The notes below the pieces were generated by a model. It made no database searches and was not told where the DNA came from. It worked only from the letters and a program-made list of their open reading frames with translations. From positions 1-49,062 of the forward strand of contig CALFSX010000326.1 in the NCBI GenBank assembly GCA_937916515.1: DNA of 49,062 bases. The letters are read 5' to 3'. The translations under genes were made by a program, and so were the position numbers. This document shows positions 17,558 to 27,178 of the stretch, piece after piece; positions within the stretch are counted from its first letter, which is position 1; each line of letters begins with the position of its first letter. This stretch comes from an uncultured Planctomycetaceae bacterium (GTDB taxonomy: Bacteria; Planctomycetota; Planctomycetia; Planctomycetales; Planctomycetaceae).

Positions 17558-19447
17558 ATGGCATCCAAGAAGAATCCGGAAACCAGCACAGAGCCTTCCT
17601 CGGAAGCATCGCCGGCCAAGGCTAAAGCGAAGAAAAAGAAACCTGCGGACGGCACACGAGAAACTGTCGAATCGATCGCCATCGCCTTCGTGCTGGCCTT
17701 TCTATTCAAAACATTTCAGGCCGAAGCCTACGTCATCCCCACCGGTTCCATGGCCCCTACGTTGTTCGGGCGTCACAAGGAGGTACAGTGCGACGGCTGC
17801 GGGTTCAAGTTTGCTTTGGGTGCCAGTTCTGAAGTCGATCAATCCAGCGGACGCTTAGACTGGCGAATCACCACGGCTTACTGTTCAAACTGCGGCAAGC
17901 AGAACAACAACGTGGCGGATGCCCCCGTCTTTAACGGTGACCGCATTCTTGTGAACAAGCAAATTGATGAATTCAAGCGGTTCGATGTCGTCGTCTTCAA
18001 GAACCCCGAACAACCACACGTCAACTACATCAAACGATTGGTGGGCTTACCCGGTGAAACGATTCGGATTCGACAGGGAAATCTTTGGGGGCTTTCTAAG
18101 GGAGAAGATTCGTGGAAGATCCTGCGCAAAGATGATCCATTCATACAAAAGGACATTCAGCTAACTGTTTACGACGACAATTTTCCAGCTCCAACACTGC
18201 TGGAACTGGGCTGGCCAGAACGTTGGGCGGCATCGGCGTACGGATCAGGAAATGATTCCGTGGGCAACTGGCGTCCCGTTGAAAACAGCTGGACGGCCGA
18301 CGCAAATGCCAGAACATATCGTTTTGACAACAATGCTTCGGAAGCGGAATGGCTGCGATACCGCAACTTCCAGCCTCACGCGTCCACCTGGCCGCGAGAC
18401 GACCAGGTTGCCCCGGATTTGCCGATGCCGCAGGCTTCGTTGATTACTGACTTCTGCAGCTTCAACGCCTACGATGCCGGATACAATCAGGGAGGAAATG
18501 CTCGAGGCTACTGGGTGGGCGATCTGACCATTAACGCGTCAATCGAACTCGAACGTATTGAAGCCGACAGCGAACTGATTCTGGAACTTGTCGACGGACC
18601 TCAAACGTTTCGCTGCGTTGTAAGCCTTTCTGACGGAACAGCAAACCTGGAAGTCGTTTCCGGCGATAACCGTGAAGCCACCACACCGATGGCATCCGGA
18701 AAGACGGCGATGTCTTCAACCGGAACTTACGATGTTACCTTCGCCAACGTTGACGACCGAATTTGCCTGTGGGTGAACAACAAGCTGATTGAATTCGACG
18801 CCTCCACAGAGTACACCGGCTCCGATGTGCCTCAGCCAACAGGCAATGACCTTGCCCCCGTGGGCATTGCCATTCGAAACGCAACAGGAATTGCTTCTGA
18901 CCTACTGCTGCAAAGAGACATCTACTATCGCAACGACCTTATTCAGTTTGATGTCAGTGACGGGATTTGCGTCAATCTGGCCTATGAAAACAACTACCGG
19001 CGAGACGAAGTCAACAGCCAGACACATAATGAAATCGAAAACGATCTGGACAGCCAACTGACGAACCCAGCCGCCTGGGCTGCGTCCTACGCTAAAGAAT
19101 CAGCCGTTCAAATAAGCAGTTTTGGTAAGTACGGCGAATACGAATTGGCTGACGATGAGTACCTGATGTTTGGCGATAATTCATCCATGAGCAAAGACAG
19201 TCGCCTGTTTGACTATGAAGCTCGCCCCATGAACGGAATTTTCAGCCATCGCTACGCTGTTCGAGAAAAAGACCTGATCGGAAAAGCTCTGTTCATTTTC
19301 TGGCCTCACGGAGTACCATTCCTGAATGACGGCAAGGGAATTCCGGTTTGGTACCACAAAACTCGAGAAGGTAAAAAGGCAGAAGATTACCCATCTTTCC
19401 GAATTCCGTTCTATCCAAACCTGACCAGAATGAAGAAGATACGTTAA
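17558..19447 (+). CDS. lepB: Signal peptidase I with inserted zinc ribbon, paralogue 2
   Basis: A 629-residue paralogue of the preceding protein. A basic, low-complexity N-terminus (Lys/Ala-rich, about residues 1-35) is followed by one membrane anchor (about 39-52). Catalytic Ser is S64 in PTGSMAPT and catalytic Lys is K159 in YIKRLVGLPGE; box E is GDNSSMSKDSRLF near 539. A CxxC...CxxC ribbon (C78, C81, C109, C112) again lies between them, and roughly 375 residues separate the Lys box from box E. This insert contains a beta-sandwich-like stretch (about 315-440, with ELVDGPQTFRCVVSL and RICLWVNNKLIEFDAS). Retention of both ribbons and both inserts argues for an old architecture with a purpose, not random insertion. 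Confidence 0.88.
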   Translation: MASKKNPETSTEPSSEASPAKAKAKKKKPADGTRETVESIAIAFVLAFLFKTFQAEAYVIPTGSMAPTLFGRHKEVQCDGCGFKFALGASSEVDQSSGRLDWRITTAYCSNCGKQNNNVADAPVFNGDRILVNKQIDEFKRFDVVVFKNPEQPHVNYIKRLVGLPGETIRIRQGNLWGLSKGEDSWKILRKDDPFIQKDIQLTVYDDNFPAPTLLELGWPERWAASAYGSGNDSVGNWRPVENSWTADANARTYRFDNNASEAEWLRYRNFQPHASTWPRDDQVAPDLPMPQASLITDFCSFNAYDAGYNQGGNARGYWVGDLTINASIELERIEADSELILELVDGPQTFRCVVSLSDGTANLEVVSGDNREATTPMASGKTAMSSTGTYDVTFANVDDRICLWVNNKLIEFDASTEYTGSDVPQPTGNDLAPVGIAIRNATGIASDLLLQRDIYYRNDLIQFDVSDGICVNLAYENNYRRDEVNSQTHNEIENDLDSQLTNPAAWAASYAKESAVQISSFGKYGEYELADDEYLMFGDNSSMSKDSRLFDYEARPMNGIFSHRYAVREKDLIGKALFIFWPHGVPFLNDGKGIPVWYHKTREGKKAEDYPSFRIPFYPNLTRMKKIR

Positions 19448-19494
19448 CTGTCAGCTCGAATGGTCTGAGGCACTGCCTCGTTAGAGTTCTGATC

Positions 19495-19716
19495 GCCGCG
19501 AACATGTTCACATTGAGTCTAGTCTTCTGAGCGACGTAGTCGCGTTTCTGAGCGGTAGCTCAATTGGTCTGAGGCACGGTCTTGTTAGAGTTTTACTTAA
19601 AATGATGCGCGTGCCGTGTGCGCATGTTCATCGTAGCGACAACGGAGTGGCTCGGCGATTCATGCGTTCCACGTCTTCCTACGTGCCGCGCCACCGGGTG
19701 AAGGGCGAAGCCCTTG
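19495..19716 (+). repeat. Dispersed repeat family A, copy 4 (long form)
   Basis: The long form starts with GAACATGTTCACATTGAGTC, passes through GGTCTGAGGCAC and GTTAGAGTTTTACTTAAAAT, then the core found in copy 1, and ends GGGCGAAGCCCTTG. Just before it (19453-19488) is an extra partial unit, TCGAATGGTCTGAGGCACTG plus CTCGTTAGAGTT. The same long form occurs at 26927-27149. Confidence 0.85.
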
Positions 19717-19744
19717 ATAAGAAGTTGAAGAGAAGGATTCTCTG

Positions 19745-20509
19745 ATGTCTTTGTTGGTATGCGAAGGATTAGTCAAAGACTATCCAGGAAAACGCGCTGT
19801 CGATGGAGTTGACTTTAACGTCAACGAAGGCGAAATCGTCGGACTTCTGGGACCAAACGGTGCCGGAAAAAGCACCACCTTCCGCATGGCCTGCGGACTT
19901 GCCGCTCCCACCAAAGGACGCGTGCTGCTACGAGGCAAAGACGTTACGCAATGGGCCATGTTTCAGCGAGCTCAACACGGGCTGGGCTATTTACCTCAGG
20001 ATTCCAGTATCTTCGCCAAGCTTTCGGTGGAAGAAAACATCATGGCAATCCTGGAATTCCGAGGCCTCGGCCGCAAACCTTCCAAAGCCAAAATTGACAA
20101 GTTGCTGGGTGAGTTCGGTTTGCTGGACAAGCGACGTCAACGATCAGGATCGTTATCTGGTGGAGAACGTCGCCGCCTGGAAATCGCTCGAGCACTCGCC
20201 AGCGATCCTCAGATTCTTTTGCTGGACGAACCTTTCACCGGAATTGACCCGGTGACCATTCACAGCATTCAGGACATCATTCACGGATTGAAAGACCAGG
20301 GCATCGCCATTCTGCTGACCGACCACCGCGAACGCGAAACTCTGACAATCACAGATCGCAGTTATATTATTTGTAGTGGGCAGGTTTTGGTTTCCGGAAG
20401 TGCCGAACAGGTCTTGAACGACCCTAGAGCCATTGAAAGCTATTTTGGAAAACGCTTTGACGCAAGTTCGATTATCGATGGCCGAGACAGTTTCAGGAAG
20501 TCTGCGTAG
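19745..20509 (+). CDS. lptB: LptB-like ABC transporter ATP-binding protein
   Basis: A 254-residue ABC ATPase close in pattern to LptB, which powers lipopolysaccharide extraction from the inner membrane with LptF/LptG. Walker A is GPNGAGKST, the signature LSGGERRRLEIARAL, Walker B LLLDEPFTGIDP, and the switch His is in LLTDHRERET. The family-typical phrase GLGYLPQDSSIFAKLSVEENI is spread over about residues 79-99. The AAGGA before ATG 19745 supports the start. No lptA, lptC, lptF or lptG is next to it; the following gene is a small ACT protein. LptB assignment over a branched-chain amino-acid LivG/LivF-type subunit rests on the sequence phrase and length. Confidence 0.8.
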   Translation: MSLLVCEGLVKDYPGKRAVDGVDFNVNEGEIVGLLGPNGAGKSTTFRMACGLAAPTKGRVLLRGKDVTQWAMFQRAQHGLGYLPQDSSIFAKLSVEENIMAILEFRGLGRKPSKAKIDKLLGEFGLLDKRRQRSGSLSGGERRRLEIARALASDPQILLLDEPFTGIDPVTIHSIQDIIHGLKDQGIAILLTDHRERETLTITDRSYIICSGQVLVSGSAEQVLNDPRAIESYFGKRFDASSIIDGRDSFRKSA

Positions 20510-20559
20510 TTGCCGAATTTGGCGCTGTTGAATACAGTTGTAATGGGAGCTGAAGCGAG

Positions 20560-21069
20560 ATGAGTGCTGGTTTTGGAGAAGACAGCCCGGTTGATGCAAT
20601 TACTTCGCGTGGACGCGACTGGCCGTGCCTGCAACAGTTTGTTGTATTTCTGGAGAATAAAGTCGGTTCTCTGCACCAGTTGTTGCGAGGAGTCGAGCGC
20701 GACGATTTAAAGATTATCGCGCTCTCCATATTGGACTCTGCTGACAGCGCAATCGCACGCCTGATTACCAACAACTACGAACGTGCTCGCGAATTGCTGA
20801 TCATGACAGGACTTCCCTTTTGTGAAGTCGAAGTGATTGGCGTGATGTTGCCCAAGACCGACCAGCCTCACGTAAAGGTGCTGGGCAGCCTGATGTCAGC
20901 CGAACTCAATGTACACTACATTTACCCGTTGATGTATCGCCGCAACGGTCGAGGCGCAATGGCGGTGTACGTCGATGAAGTTGACGAAGCGCTTCGCGTA
21001 TTAAAAGAACAGTGCCATGAGTTCGTGACGGAAGATGACCTCATGGATTATGACGACCTGTTCGGCTAA
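20560..21069 (+). CDS. Tandem ACT-domain protein
   Basis: A 169-residue protein with two ACT-like modules: the first near residues 27-90 (QFVVFLENKVGSLHQLLRGV..., with the Gly of the ligand loop) and the second near 95-155 (CEVEVIGVMLPKTDQPHVKV and RGAMAVYVDEVDEALRVL). ACT domains bind small effectors, often amino acids, and usually regulate enzymes. There is no enzyme domain here, so it may be a stand-alone regulator or sensor. The first module's opening resembles the usual 'VxxxNxPGxLxxxxxxL' start, with Lys-Val in place of the Pro. It lies 50 bases after the LptB-like gene and 53 bases before the PQQ-repeat gene on the same strand. Confidence 0.75.
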   Translation: MSAGFGEDSPVDAITSRGRDWPCLQQFVVFLENKVGSLHQLLRGVERDDLKIIALSILDSADSAIARLITNNYERARELLIMTGLPFCEVEVIGVMLPKTDQPHVKVLGSLMSAELNVHYIYPLMYRRNGRGAMAVYVDEVDEALRVLKEQCHEFVTEDDLMDYDDLFG

Positions 21070-21122
21070 CACCATAAGGCCGTGCATTTGCTGAAGACCG
21101 TCAATCGAAGAGGTGAAACTAA

Positions 21123-24100
21123 ATGATGGCAATGTCCCGCCCAAGCCGTTTCAAATGTTTCCCGGCGTCCGCAGCATGGATGGCCCAATCACCCTCTGCC
21201 CGCCAACGCATGCAGAGTCCCGCAACGCTGCTGGGCGTTCTTCTGGTACTGGTCGTTGCTGAATCCGCGTGCGGTCTCGACACCATTCAGGTTGAATCGT
21301 TACCCCCGGAGTCATCGCTGCACGGTTCGGTCGAACACCTTCGCAGCACGCTGGTGGAATCCGGCGACCAGGGGCGATTGCTGGGGCTCGCTCAACGCCA
21401 CCTGGAAATCGGCAATCGCGATATCGCCTTTCAGGCACTTCTGGAACTGTTTGCTCAGGACTCTGATTCCTTCACAACCGTATCAGCCACTGGAGAAACA
21501 CAAAGTTCCTATCGAGCGGCCTTGCAACTGCTGATGAGTTCCCATTTCCAGGTGCGTTCAGACTGGGCCACCGCCGTCGAACCTCTGGCCGCTGCCGCCA
21601 TCAAAAAATCCAAGAACGATCCCGATGCGATGTTAAGCATCGCACAAAGATTTCCGTTAACCAACAGTGGCATGCAGATCATGCTGGCCCGAGCCCTACT
21701 GGCCAAAACGCGTGGACAACACGGGCTTGCCGCTGCAATCGTCAGCGATCTTCAACACGATTATGCAGACATTTTCAGCCGCGAACTCAGCCGCTATCCT
21801 GCAATTTCGAAATGGCAGGACACACACCATTCGGAAACCAGAATCGCTGGCAGCCCCAATACGGCTCCACCGCCAAACTTAACTTTACCGTGGCCAAAAC
21901 CGCTTTGGACCTGGACAGAATCAATCTGGAAGTTTCCCGGTGCAAGCGTCTTTGGCGGCCTTCACCTACCAGAAAACCGTTCTGCATTTGCGGCAAATGC
22001 ATGGCAACCGTTTCTGTCTGAAGACACATTATACGTCCGCACACCTGTTCACGTGCTTGCATTCGACAAGCACACTGGACGCATCAAATGGTCTATCGAA
22101 ACGGACACCGTTGATGGCGATGTCGACCTTGCCAACATGCCCGAAAACCTTCTGGCCAAAGGCAGCAGCAGCCTTGAACAACTGCTGCAAACGGAAACGC
22201 TGGGATCGGTTACTGCAACTGAACAGTACGTGTTCTTCATCGATCACTTCAGACGTTTTTCCGATCGATATTCCATTGGAAGATTCGGCAACAATCCGAT
22301 GTGGCGCCAACAGCAGTTTAATCAACTGACTCTCGATTCGAATTCAACGGAAGCCCCCGATGGTCATCGACTTGTCGCCGTGCGTTTGACACCTCAGCCG
22401 GAAATCGCGTGGGTCGTGGGCGACAGTCCCAACTTCAACTATCAACTTTCGCCTCCATCAAACGCACCTCAATCGCCCCCGACGAAGCCTGAAACCAGCG
22501 AAACGCAGCAGCCGGATCAGCAGTCCCCGCCTGCATCAAGATTTGCCGGTCAAAGATTCTGCGGAGTCCCACTGGTTTACGACGAAATGCTGTTTGTGTT
22601 ATCCGACGACAAGGAAGTCGTCAGGCTGAATTGCATCGACAAATCGACCGGTCGATTCCTGTGGCAAAAACCACTTGCGTATGGAAACGAAACCACCAGC
22701 CAGACCATGGGACGTTTTATTGTCACTCCGGAACAGGTACGAAATGCGTCTTTGTGCGCCGTCGACGGCCATACAATTATCTGTGCCCTCAACAGCGGTA
22801 CCGTCATTGGAACTCGAATCGTTGACGGCCAGTACCTATGGGCGACGAGTGTTCGCGACGAGCTGGAAAGTGGGCTGAATGCAGGCAATCAACGCCGATT
22901 GCTTAACGCACTGGCCATGGCAACCCGCGCCGTCCCTTCGTTTCGTTCCCATCCGGTTGTGGTCCCGGGGCAGCTCATCTGGGCGGCCCCGTTTTGCAGC
23001 ACAGTTCAATGCCTGAAGACAGACACCGGCGAAATACAATGGAAGGTGCCTCGCGCAATCGCCGCCATGGGCGAACTGGAGGGCAGCACCGATCACTACG
23101 CCGTGGCAAGCACAAGCAAACAGGTCGTGATGATTGGCCCTCGGCACATTCGAGCATTAAGCACCGCCACAGGAGAACAGCTTTGGCTAAGCCCGCTACA
23201 GGCACAGAGCGGTCGAGCATTCTGCAGCGATGACGCGTGTCTGGTTCCGTTATTGGATGGCACTCTGGCCAGCTTCGATCTGGCCACAGGTCTGCAAAGG
23301 GAAACGTCAACCACGATGTTTAATCGACTGTCCTCGGAATCTCCGGGAACCGTCGTGGCCGACAAAGATGTCGTTTGCGTCGTGAGTCCCACTGAAGTCA
23401 CCGTCACCTCAACGATTGCCGCCTATCAACAAAACATCGAAGCGATTGAACGGCAGGCCAACAGCTCCACAGTGTCCGACGCATTCCGCATGGACATGGC
23501 AACCACGCATTTGATTTCCGGCGACTTCACCAGCGGAATTCAGGAATTAACAGCCATCACTTCAAGTTCAGTCGACCGACAGGTGAGTGCCGACGCAACA
23601 GATCTTCTGGCAGAAACACTGTTGTCTATGTTGCGACAAAGCGAGTCATCATCCACTGCCAGCAAGTTGCCCCACACGGACTTATCCCGCACAGAACTAT
23701 CGCAACAACTGGCCGAACTGACGCTGAATCCGGAACAGAAACTTCGATTGGCTCTACTGCAGCCAAACGCTGAAATACTCACAGAAACAGCCAAAATTGA
23801 CGGTGAACCGCTCAACATAAGACTTGCCCCAGACTGGACTGTTCGTGCTGATGTTGCCGCATGGAATACGCTGCCACCTCAGCAGGCCGAACTAATTGCA
23901 CACTTTGATCCAGCAAAACACTTATCGCTGTCCCAGATCGAACACGCAATTCTGTTTCCCAAACATGTAGGTTCCACCCAGCAGCAGTTGAGCTACGCTC
24001 AGCAACTTTCAGCCGACCATCGCGACGCGGCCGCAGAGCTCTTTTTGCTATCCGCGTTTGAAGCCGCACCGCTGGAAGATAAAAGCAGGATTCGAGACAG

Positions 24101-25523
24101 CATTTCCAGCCTCAGAAATTCATTCGCCACAAAGTTGGAAGGCGATCTGCTTCCAACTGTGCCTGACAAGTGGGATATCAAAATTGAAGAAACGATGAAG
24201 CTGTCCACAGGAAGTCAGATCGCAGCCGCCATTGGTGTGCGCCGACGCATTGCCGATGTACCGGACTGGTACGGCCAGAAACTGTTTCTCACCAACCGTG
24301 AAATGCTGGCAACAGATTTCCATAACGGTGTTGTCACAAATGCCACCAAACTTCCAGCTTCCGCAGATCCCGTCTCCACTGACTACTCATTTGCAACACC
24401 GTCGCTGATTCCTCTGACCAGCGAAGACCATGTCGGAGTCGTGTCTCTTCTGAACAACGGCGGCCCGAAATTGCTGTGGTGGAAACGAGTTGAACGACCG
24501 GAAGCTGATGTTTCTGCAATTGACGTCGCATCGTTTGGTTCAAATTATTTAACGGTTTCAACAGCGAGCCAACTGATTTGCTATCACCCGGCCACCGGAA
24601 ACGTACTTTGGAACAGACGTATTTCAACGGATTCAGCCAGGCAGGGGATGTTTCAACGAAAGGCCAGATTCACTGGGGACGGGCAGGCAACCGGAATTTT
24701 GGGGCACAATCTCAACAGCAGTGAAGTCATCCGCACTCAGGATGGCAAACGCCTTCAATCCATTGCACTGGAAATCCCACGTGGCCAGGCTCCCATCACT
24801 TCTGGACGACGCCTGCTGTTTCAGAAAAACCAGACGCTGGTGTTGATCGATCTGCTGACCGGCGAAAACATGTTGGCGGATGAACCAGAACTTTCCGTTC
24901 TAAGAGCGGGCCAGGCTTGGCTTTTGAAGGATCATCGAGCAATCACGATTTCCGCCGAACTTGACGTACTGGTTCTGAATTTGCAAACCGCAAAAACGGA
25001 AATCAAGGTTTCGATCGAAGGAATCGTACAACCGACTGAAATCATCGGCATGACGGCCGTTGAAACACACGGCAAGCTGTTTGTGTTGCTGAAAGATGCT
25101 CAGACAGCTCGGTCAATGCGTTCAGCAGCCTCGGACGTAGGTGATCCCCGGCTGGATTCCGGAAGACTGGTTTGCATCGACGTGGCCACTGGCAAGCTAC
25201 TCTGGCACCGCGACAACCTTCCGTGCGTCATGCCGGAAATTCGGGGCGACGCCTGTCCCGTGCTGATTTGCTGGGCTTTCCAGCATCCGCAATACCAGTG
25301 GGAACAGCGAATTGGGCAACTTCGCAACGACGATGACGATCGCGACGAACGAGCAAGCCTGGTACTAACGATTCTGGACGCTGCTACCGGCAAGCAGCTT
25401 CATGAACAGACGAACCTGGGCACGGCTGAACCACTTCGATGTGTGCATGACGCTGCTCATCGGCGAATTACCATCGAAACGCAAACATCGCTGATCGACG
25501 TGACCTACGCCGCAGTCCAGTAA
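21123..25523 (+). CDS. Very large PQQ-type beta-propeller repeat protein
   Basis: A 1466-residue exported protein. After a basic N-terminus of about 35 residues comes a hydrophobic signal segment (LLGVLLVLVVAESACG, about residues 38-53), so it is probably exported and may be a lipoprotein-like or cleaved Sec protein. Helical, TPR-like sequence follows (about 80-220). Then come two sets of beta-propeller blades of the PQQ/BamB kind, with repeats such as 'FDKHTGRIKWS', 'STGRFLWQKPL', 'TDTGEIQWKVP', 'STATGEQLWLS', 'HPATGNVLWNR' and 'DVATGKLLWHR'. Between them (about 770-1030) is a helical region. These proteins are widespread in planctomycetes, and the PQQ-like fold is a scaffold there, so enzyme activity is not implied. 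Confidence 0.82.
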   Translation: MMAMSRPSRFKCFPASAAWMAQSPSARQRMQSPATLLGVLLVLVVAESACGLDTIQVESLPPESSLHGSVEHLRSTLVESGDQGRLLGLAQRHLEIGNRDIAFQALLELFAQDSDSFTTVSATGETQSSYRAALQLLMSSHFQVRSDWATAVEPLAAAAIKKSKNDPDAMLSIAQRFPLTNSGMQIMLARALLAKTRGQHGLAAAIVSDLQHDYADIFSRELSRYPAISKWQDTHHSETRIAGSPNTAPPPNLTLPWPKPLWTWTESIWKFPGASVFGGLHLPENRSAFAANAWQPFLSEDTLYVRTPVHVLAFDKHTGRIKWSIETDTVDGDVDLANMPENLLAKGSSSLEQLLQTETLGSVTATEQYVFFIDHFRRFSDRYSIGRFGNNPMWRQQQFNQLTLDSNSTEAPDGHRLVAVRLTPQPEIAWVVGDSPNFNYQLSPPSNAPQSPPTKPETSETQQPDQQSPPASRFAGQRFCGVPLVYDEMLFVLSDDKEVVRLNCIDKSTGRFLWQKPLAYGNETTSQTMGRFIVTPEQVRNASLCAVDGHTIICALNSGTVIGTRIVDGQYLWATSVRDELESGLNAGNQRRLLNALAMATRAVPSFRSHPVVVPGQLIWAAPFCSTVQCLKTDTGEIQWKVPRAIAAMGELEGSTDHYAVASTSKQVVMIGPRHIRALSTATGEQLWLSPLQAQSGRAFCSDDACLVPLLDGTLASFDLATGLQRETSTTMFNRLSSESPGTVVADKDVVCVVSPTEVTVTSTIAAYQQNIEAIERQANSSTVSDAFRMDMATTHLISGDFTSGIQELTAITSSSVDRQVSADATDLLAETLLSMLRQSESSSTASKLPHTDLSRTELSQQLAELTLNPEQKLRLALLQPNAEILTETAKIDGEPLNIRLAPDWTVRADVAAWNTLPPQQAELIAHFDPAKHLSLSQIEHAILFPKHVGSTQQQLSYAQQLSADHRDAAAELFLLSAFEAAPLEDKSRIRDSISSLRNSFATKLEGDLLPTVPDKWDIKIEETMKLSTGSQIAAAIGVRRRIADVPDWYGQKLFLTNREMLATDFHNGVVTNATKLPASADPVSTDYSFATPSLIPLTSEDHVGVVSLLNNGGPKLLWWKRVERPEADVSAIDVASFGSNYLTVSTASQLICYHPATGNVLWNRRISTDSARQGMFQRKARFTGDGQATGILGHNLNSSEVIRTQDGKRLQSIALEIPRGQAPITSGRRLLFQKNQTLVLIDLLTGENMLADEPELSVLRAGQAWLLKDHRAITISAELDVLVLNLQTAKTEIKVSIEGIVQPTEIIGMTAVETHGKLFVLLKDAQTARSMRSAASDVGDPRLDSGRLVCIDVATGKLLWHRDNLPCVMPEIRGDACPVLICWAFQHPQYQWEQRIGQLRNDDDDRDERASLVLTILDAATGKQLHEQTNLGTAEPLRCVHDAAHRRITIETQTSLIDVTYAAVQ

Positions 25524-25545
25524 GTCTGACTCCCCTGTACAGGCA

Positions 25546-25715
25546 AATGACTATTGAATAATGGAGAATGAAAATTGCAAATCGAGCGGAAGTTCGCGAA
25601 CTTGTGCGTCCGCAAGCTTCTTTGGTCTCTTAGCCACAAAGCGTCAGAACTCGGTTTCGAACAGTTCCCGCATCCCCCCTCTTCCATTTTTCAATTTCCA
25701 TTAATGATTAGTCAT
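25546..25715. repeat. Candidate terminal-inverted-repeat element
   Basis: AATGACTATTGAATAATGGA (25546-25565) and the adjoining GAATGAAAATTG resemble the reverse complement of the sequence at 25684-25715 (CCATTTTTCAATTTCCATTA and the following ATGATTAGTCATT). About 110 bases lie between the arms. Inside is a perfect 14-bp palindrome AAGTTCGCGAACTT (25590-25603). The right arm also contains a further hairpin, ATTAATGA/TCATTAAT. It may be a small non-coding mobile unit. The rest of 25716-25945 holds nothing I can support. Confidence 0.4.
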
Positions 25716-25945
25716 TAATCATTTTCCTTCCTCACCAAGCCAATGCAAATCTCCCGCGTCAGGCAAGCATCTGCCGTTATTGCACCCGAGGCTCTGTCTC
25801 TCAGGCAGTCAGACTTGCAATGTTGCAGCCGATTTGCCAGGCCTGATCTGCGTCTACGGGGCTGCAGTCGTTCACGTTGAGGTAATTGACAGAATGTGGC
25901 CAGCACATCCGTTGACCGATTCACAGCATCGAATACACTCGGTAA

Positions 25946-26881
25946 ATGAAACGGAAAAAGGTCACAACACACTTTGAAAACCTGCTGAAATCCGCAAAAC
26001 GCCTTGCCGATCTTGAGAAAGCTCGCGCTATTGTTTTGCTGTGCGAAGATGCGTTCGACTTCAAATTGATGAAGAAGCTGCTGCGAGGCGTTCCGTTGCT
26101 GATCGCGGCTGAAGATCCTGACATCCAGAAAGCCGTTGTGGCCGATGGTGTTCAACTAATTCCGCTGGAAGACGAACCTCAAACTCGCAGCACTCAGGTT
26201 TCACAGATGCTGCTGGTGGCCATTTCTGACGAACTTCTGCAGTCTGGCGACGTCATTGTGGCGGTTTACTCGTCCTACGAAAAAGAAGTCTGCGACACGA
26301 TCAGCCTGATCCACCTGGCTGATCAACTGGCAAAACTGACGTCTCGCGACCTGCAGCGACTGGAAACTCAGGTCCCGCTGGAAACGCTGCGATGCGTCGT
26401 CGATCTGGCCTGCGAAATCGGACGTGAGGGCAGAGAAGGAAAGTCGGTTGGCACACTGTTTGTCGTCGGCCAACATCGCAAAGTCATGTCGCTGTCTCAG
26501 GAACAGGTCCACGATCCATTCCGCGGTTACTCTCGATCAGAACGGCTGATCAAAAGTCCTCGCGTTCGTGAAAGCATGAAAGAACTGGCTCAAATTGACG
26601 GAGCGTTCGTGATATCTGCGGACGGCGTGGTTCAGGCGGCTGGTCGACACCTGCGAGCGTCCGCAGACGACATCGTGCTTTCCAAAGGACTCGGTTCACG
26701 TCACTGGGCGGCGGCTGAAATTTCCAAAGCAACGGATGCGATTTCCATCGCGGTTTCTGAATCAACCGGAACCGTTCGAGTGTTCCAGAATGGTCGAGTC
26801 GTTCTGCGAATCGAGCCGATGGATTCAAACATGAAATGGACGGACTTCGAAACCGAACCACCAGAATCAGCAAAGCCCTGA
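25946..26881 (+). CDS. Diadenylate cyclase (DacZ-like domain order)
   Basis: A 311-residue protein with a C-terminal DAC (DisA_N-type) domain, which makes cyclic di-AMP from two ATP. The DGA motif is D218-A220 (IDGAFVISADGVV) and the second motif is GSRHWAA (R252, H253, W254) where bacterial DisA and CdaA have RHR. After it comes the usual core strand IAVSESTGTVRVFQNG. Residues 1-170 are an alpha/beta module, resembling the N-terminal pyruvate-kinase-C-like domain of archaeal DacZ, not the helix-hairpin-helix of DisA or the membrane helices of CdaA. The last Arg is replaced, so activity must be checked. The protein is soluble. It stands alone, followed by repeat A and the aldolase gene. Confidence 0.8.
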   Translation: MKRKKVTTHFENLLKSAKRLADLEKARAIVLLCEDAFDFKLMKKLLRGVPLLIAAEDPDIQKAVVADGVQLIPLEDEPQTRSTQVSQMLLVAISDELLQSGDVIVAVYSSYEKEVCDTISLIHLADQLAKLTSRDLQRLETQVPLETLRCVVDLACEIGREGREGKSVGTLFVVGQHRKVMSLSQEQVHDPFRGYSRSERLIKSPRVRESMKELAQIDGAFVISADGVVQAAGRHLRASADDIVLSKGLGSRHWAAAEISKATDAISIAVSESTGTVRVFQNGRVVLRIEPMDSNMKWTDFETEPPESAKP

Positions 26882-27178
26882 GATTCATGCCAGACAAACG
26901 GTGCTCAGCAACTTAGACTACTTATTGCGGCGGACATGTTCACATTGAGTCAAGTTTTCAGAGCGACAACGGAGCGTTTCCGAGCGGTCGCTCGAATGGT
27001 CTGAGGCACAGCCTCGTTAGAGTTTTACTTAAAATGATGCGTGCAACGTGCGCGCATGTTGGTCGTAGCGACAACGGAGCGTCTCGGCGGTTCGAACGTC
27101 CTACGTCTTCCAGCCAACCACGCCACCGGGTCAAGGGCGAAGCCCTTGCTGGGTTAAAATCAAGTACAAGAAATCCCT
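26882..27178. other. Intergenic region filled by a repeat
   Basis: Nearly the whole 297-base gap is repeat A copy 5, leaving about 45 bases after the diadenylate cyclase gene and 30 before the aldolase gene. Confidence 0.6.
26927..27149 (+). repeat. Dispersed repeat family A, copy 5 (long form)
   Basis: The same long form as at 19495-19716: GACATGTTCACATTGAGTC, then GGTCTGAGGCACAG, GTTAGAGTTTTACTTAAAAT, GGTCGTAGCGACAACGGAGC and the final GGGCGAAGCCCTTG. Copies 4 and 5 match over the whole length. Confidence 0.85.
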
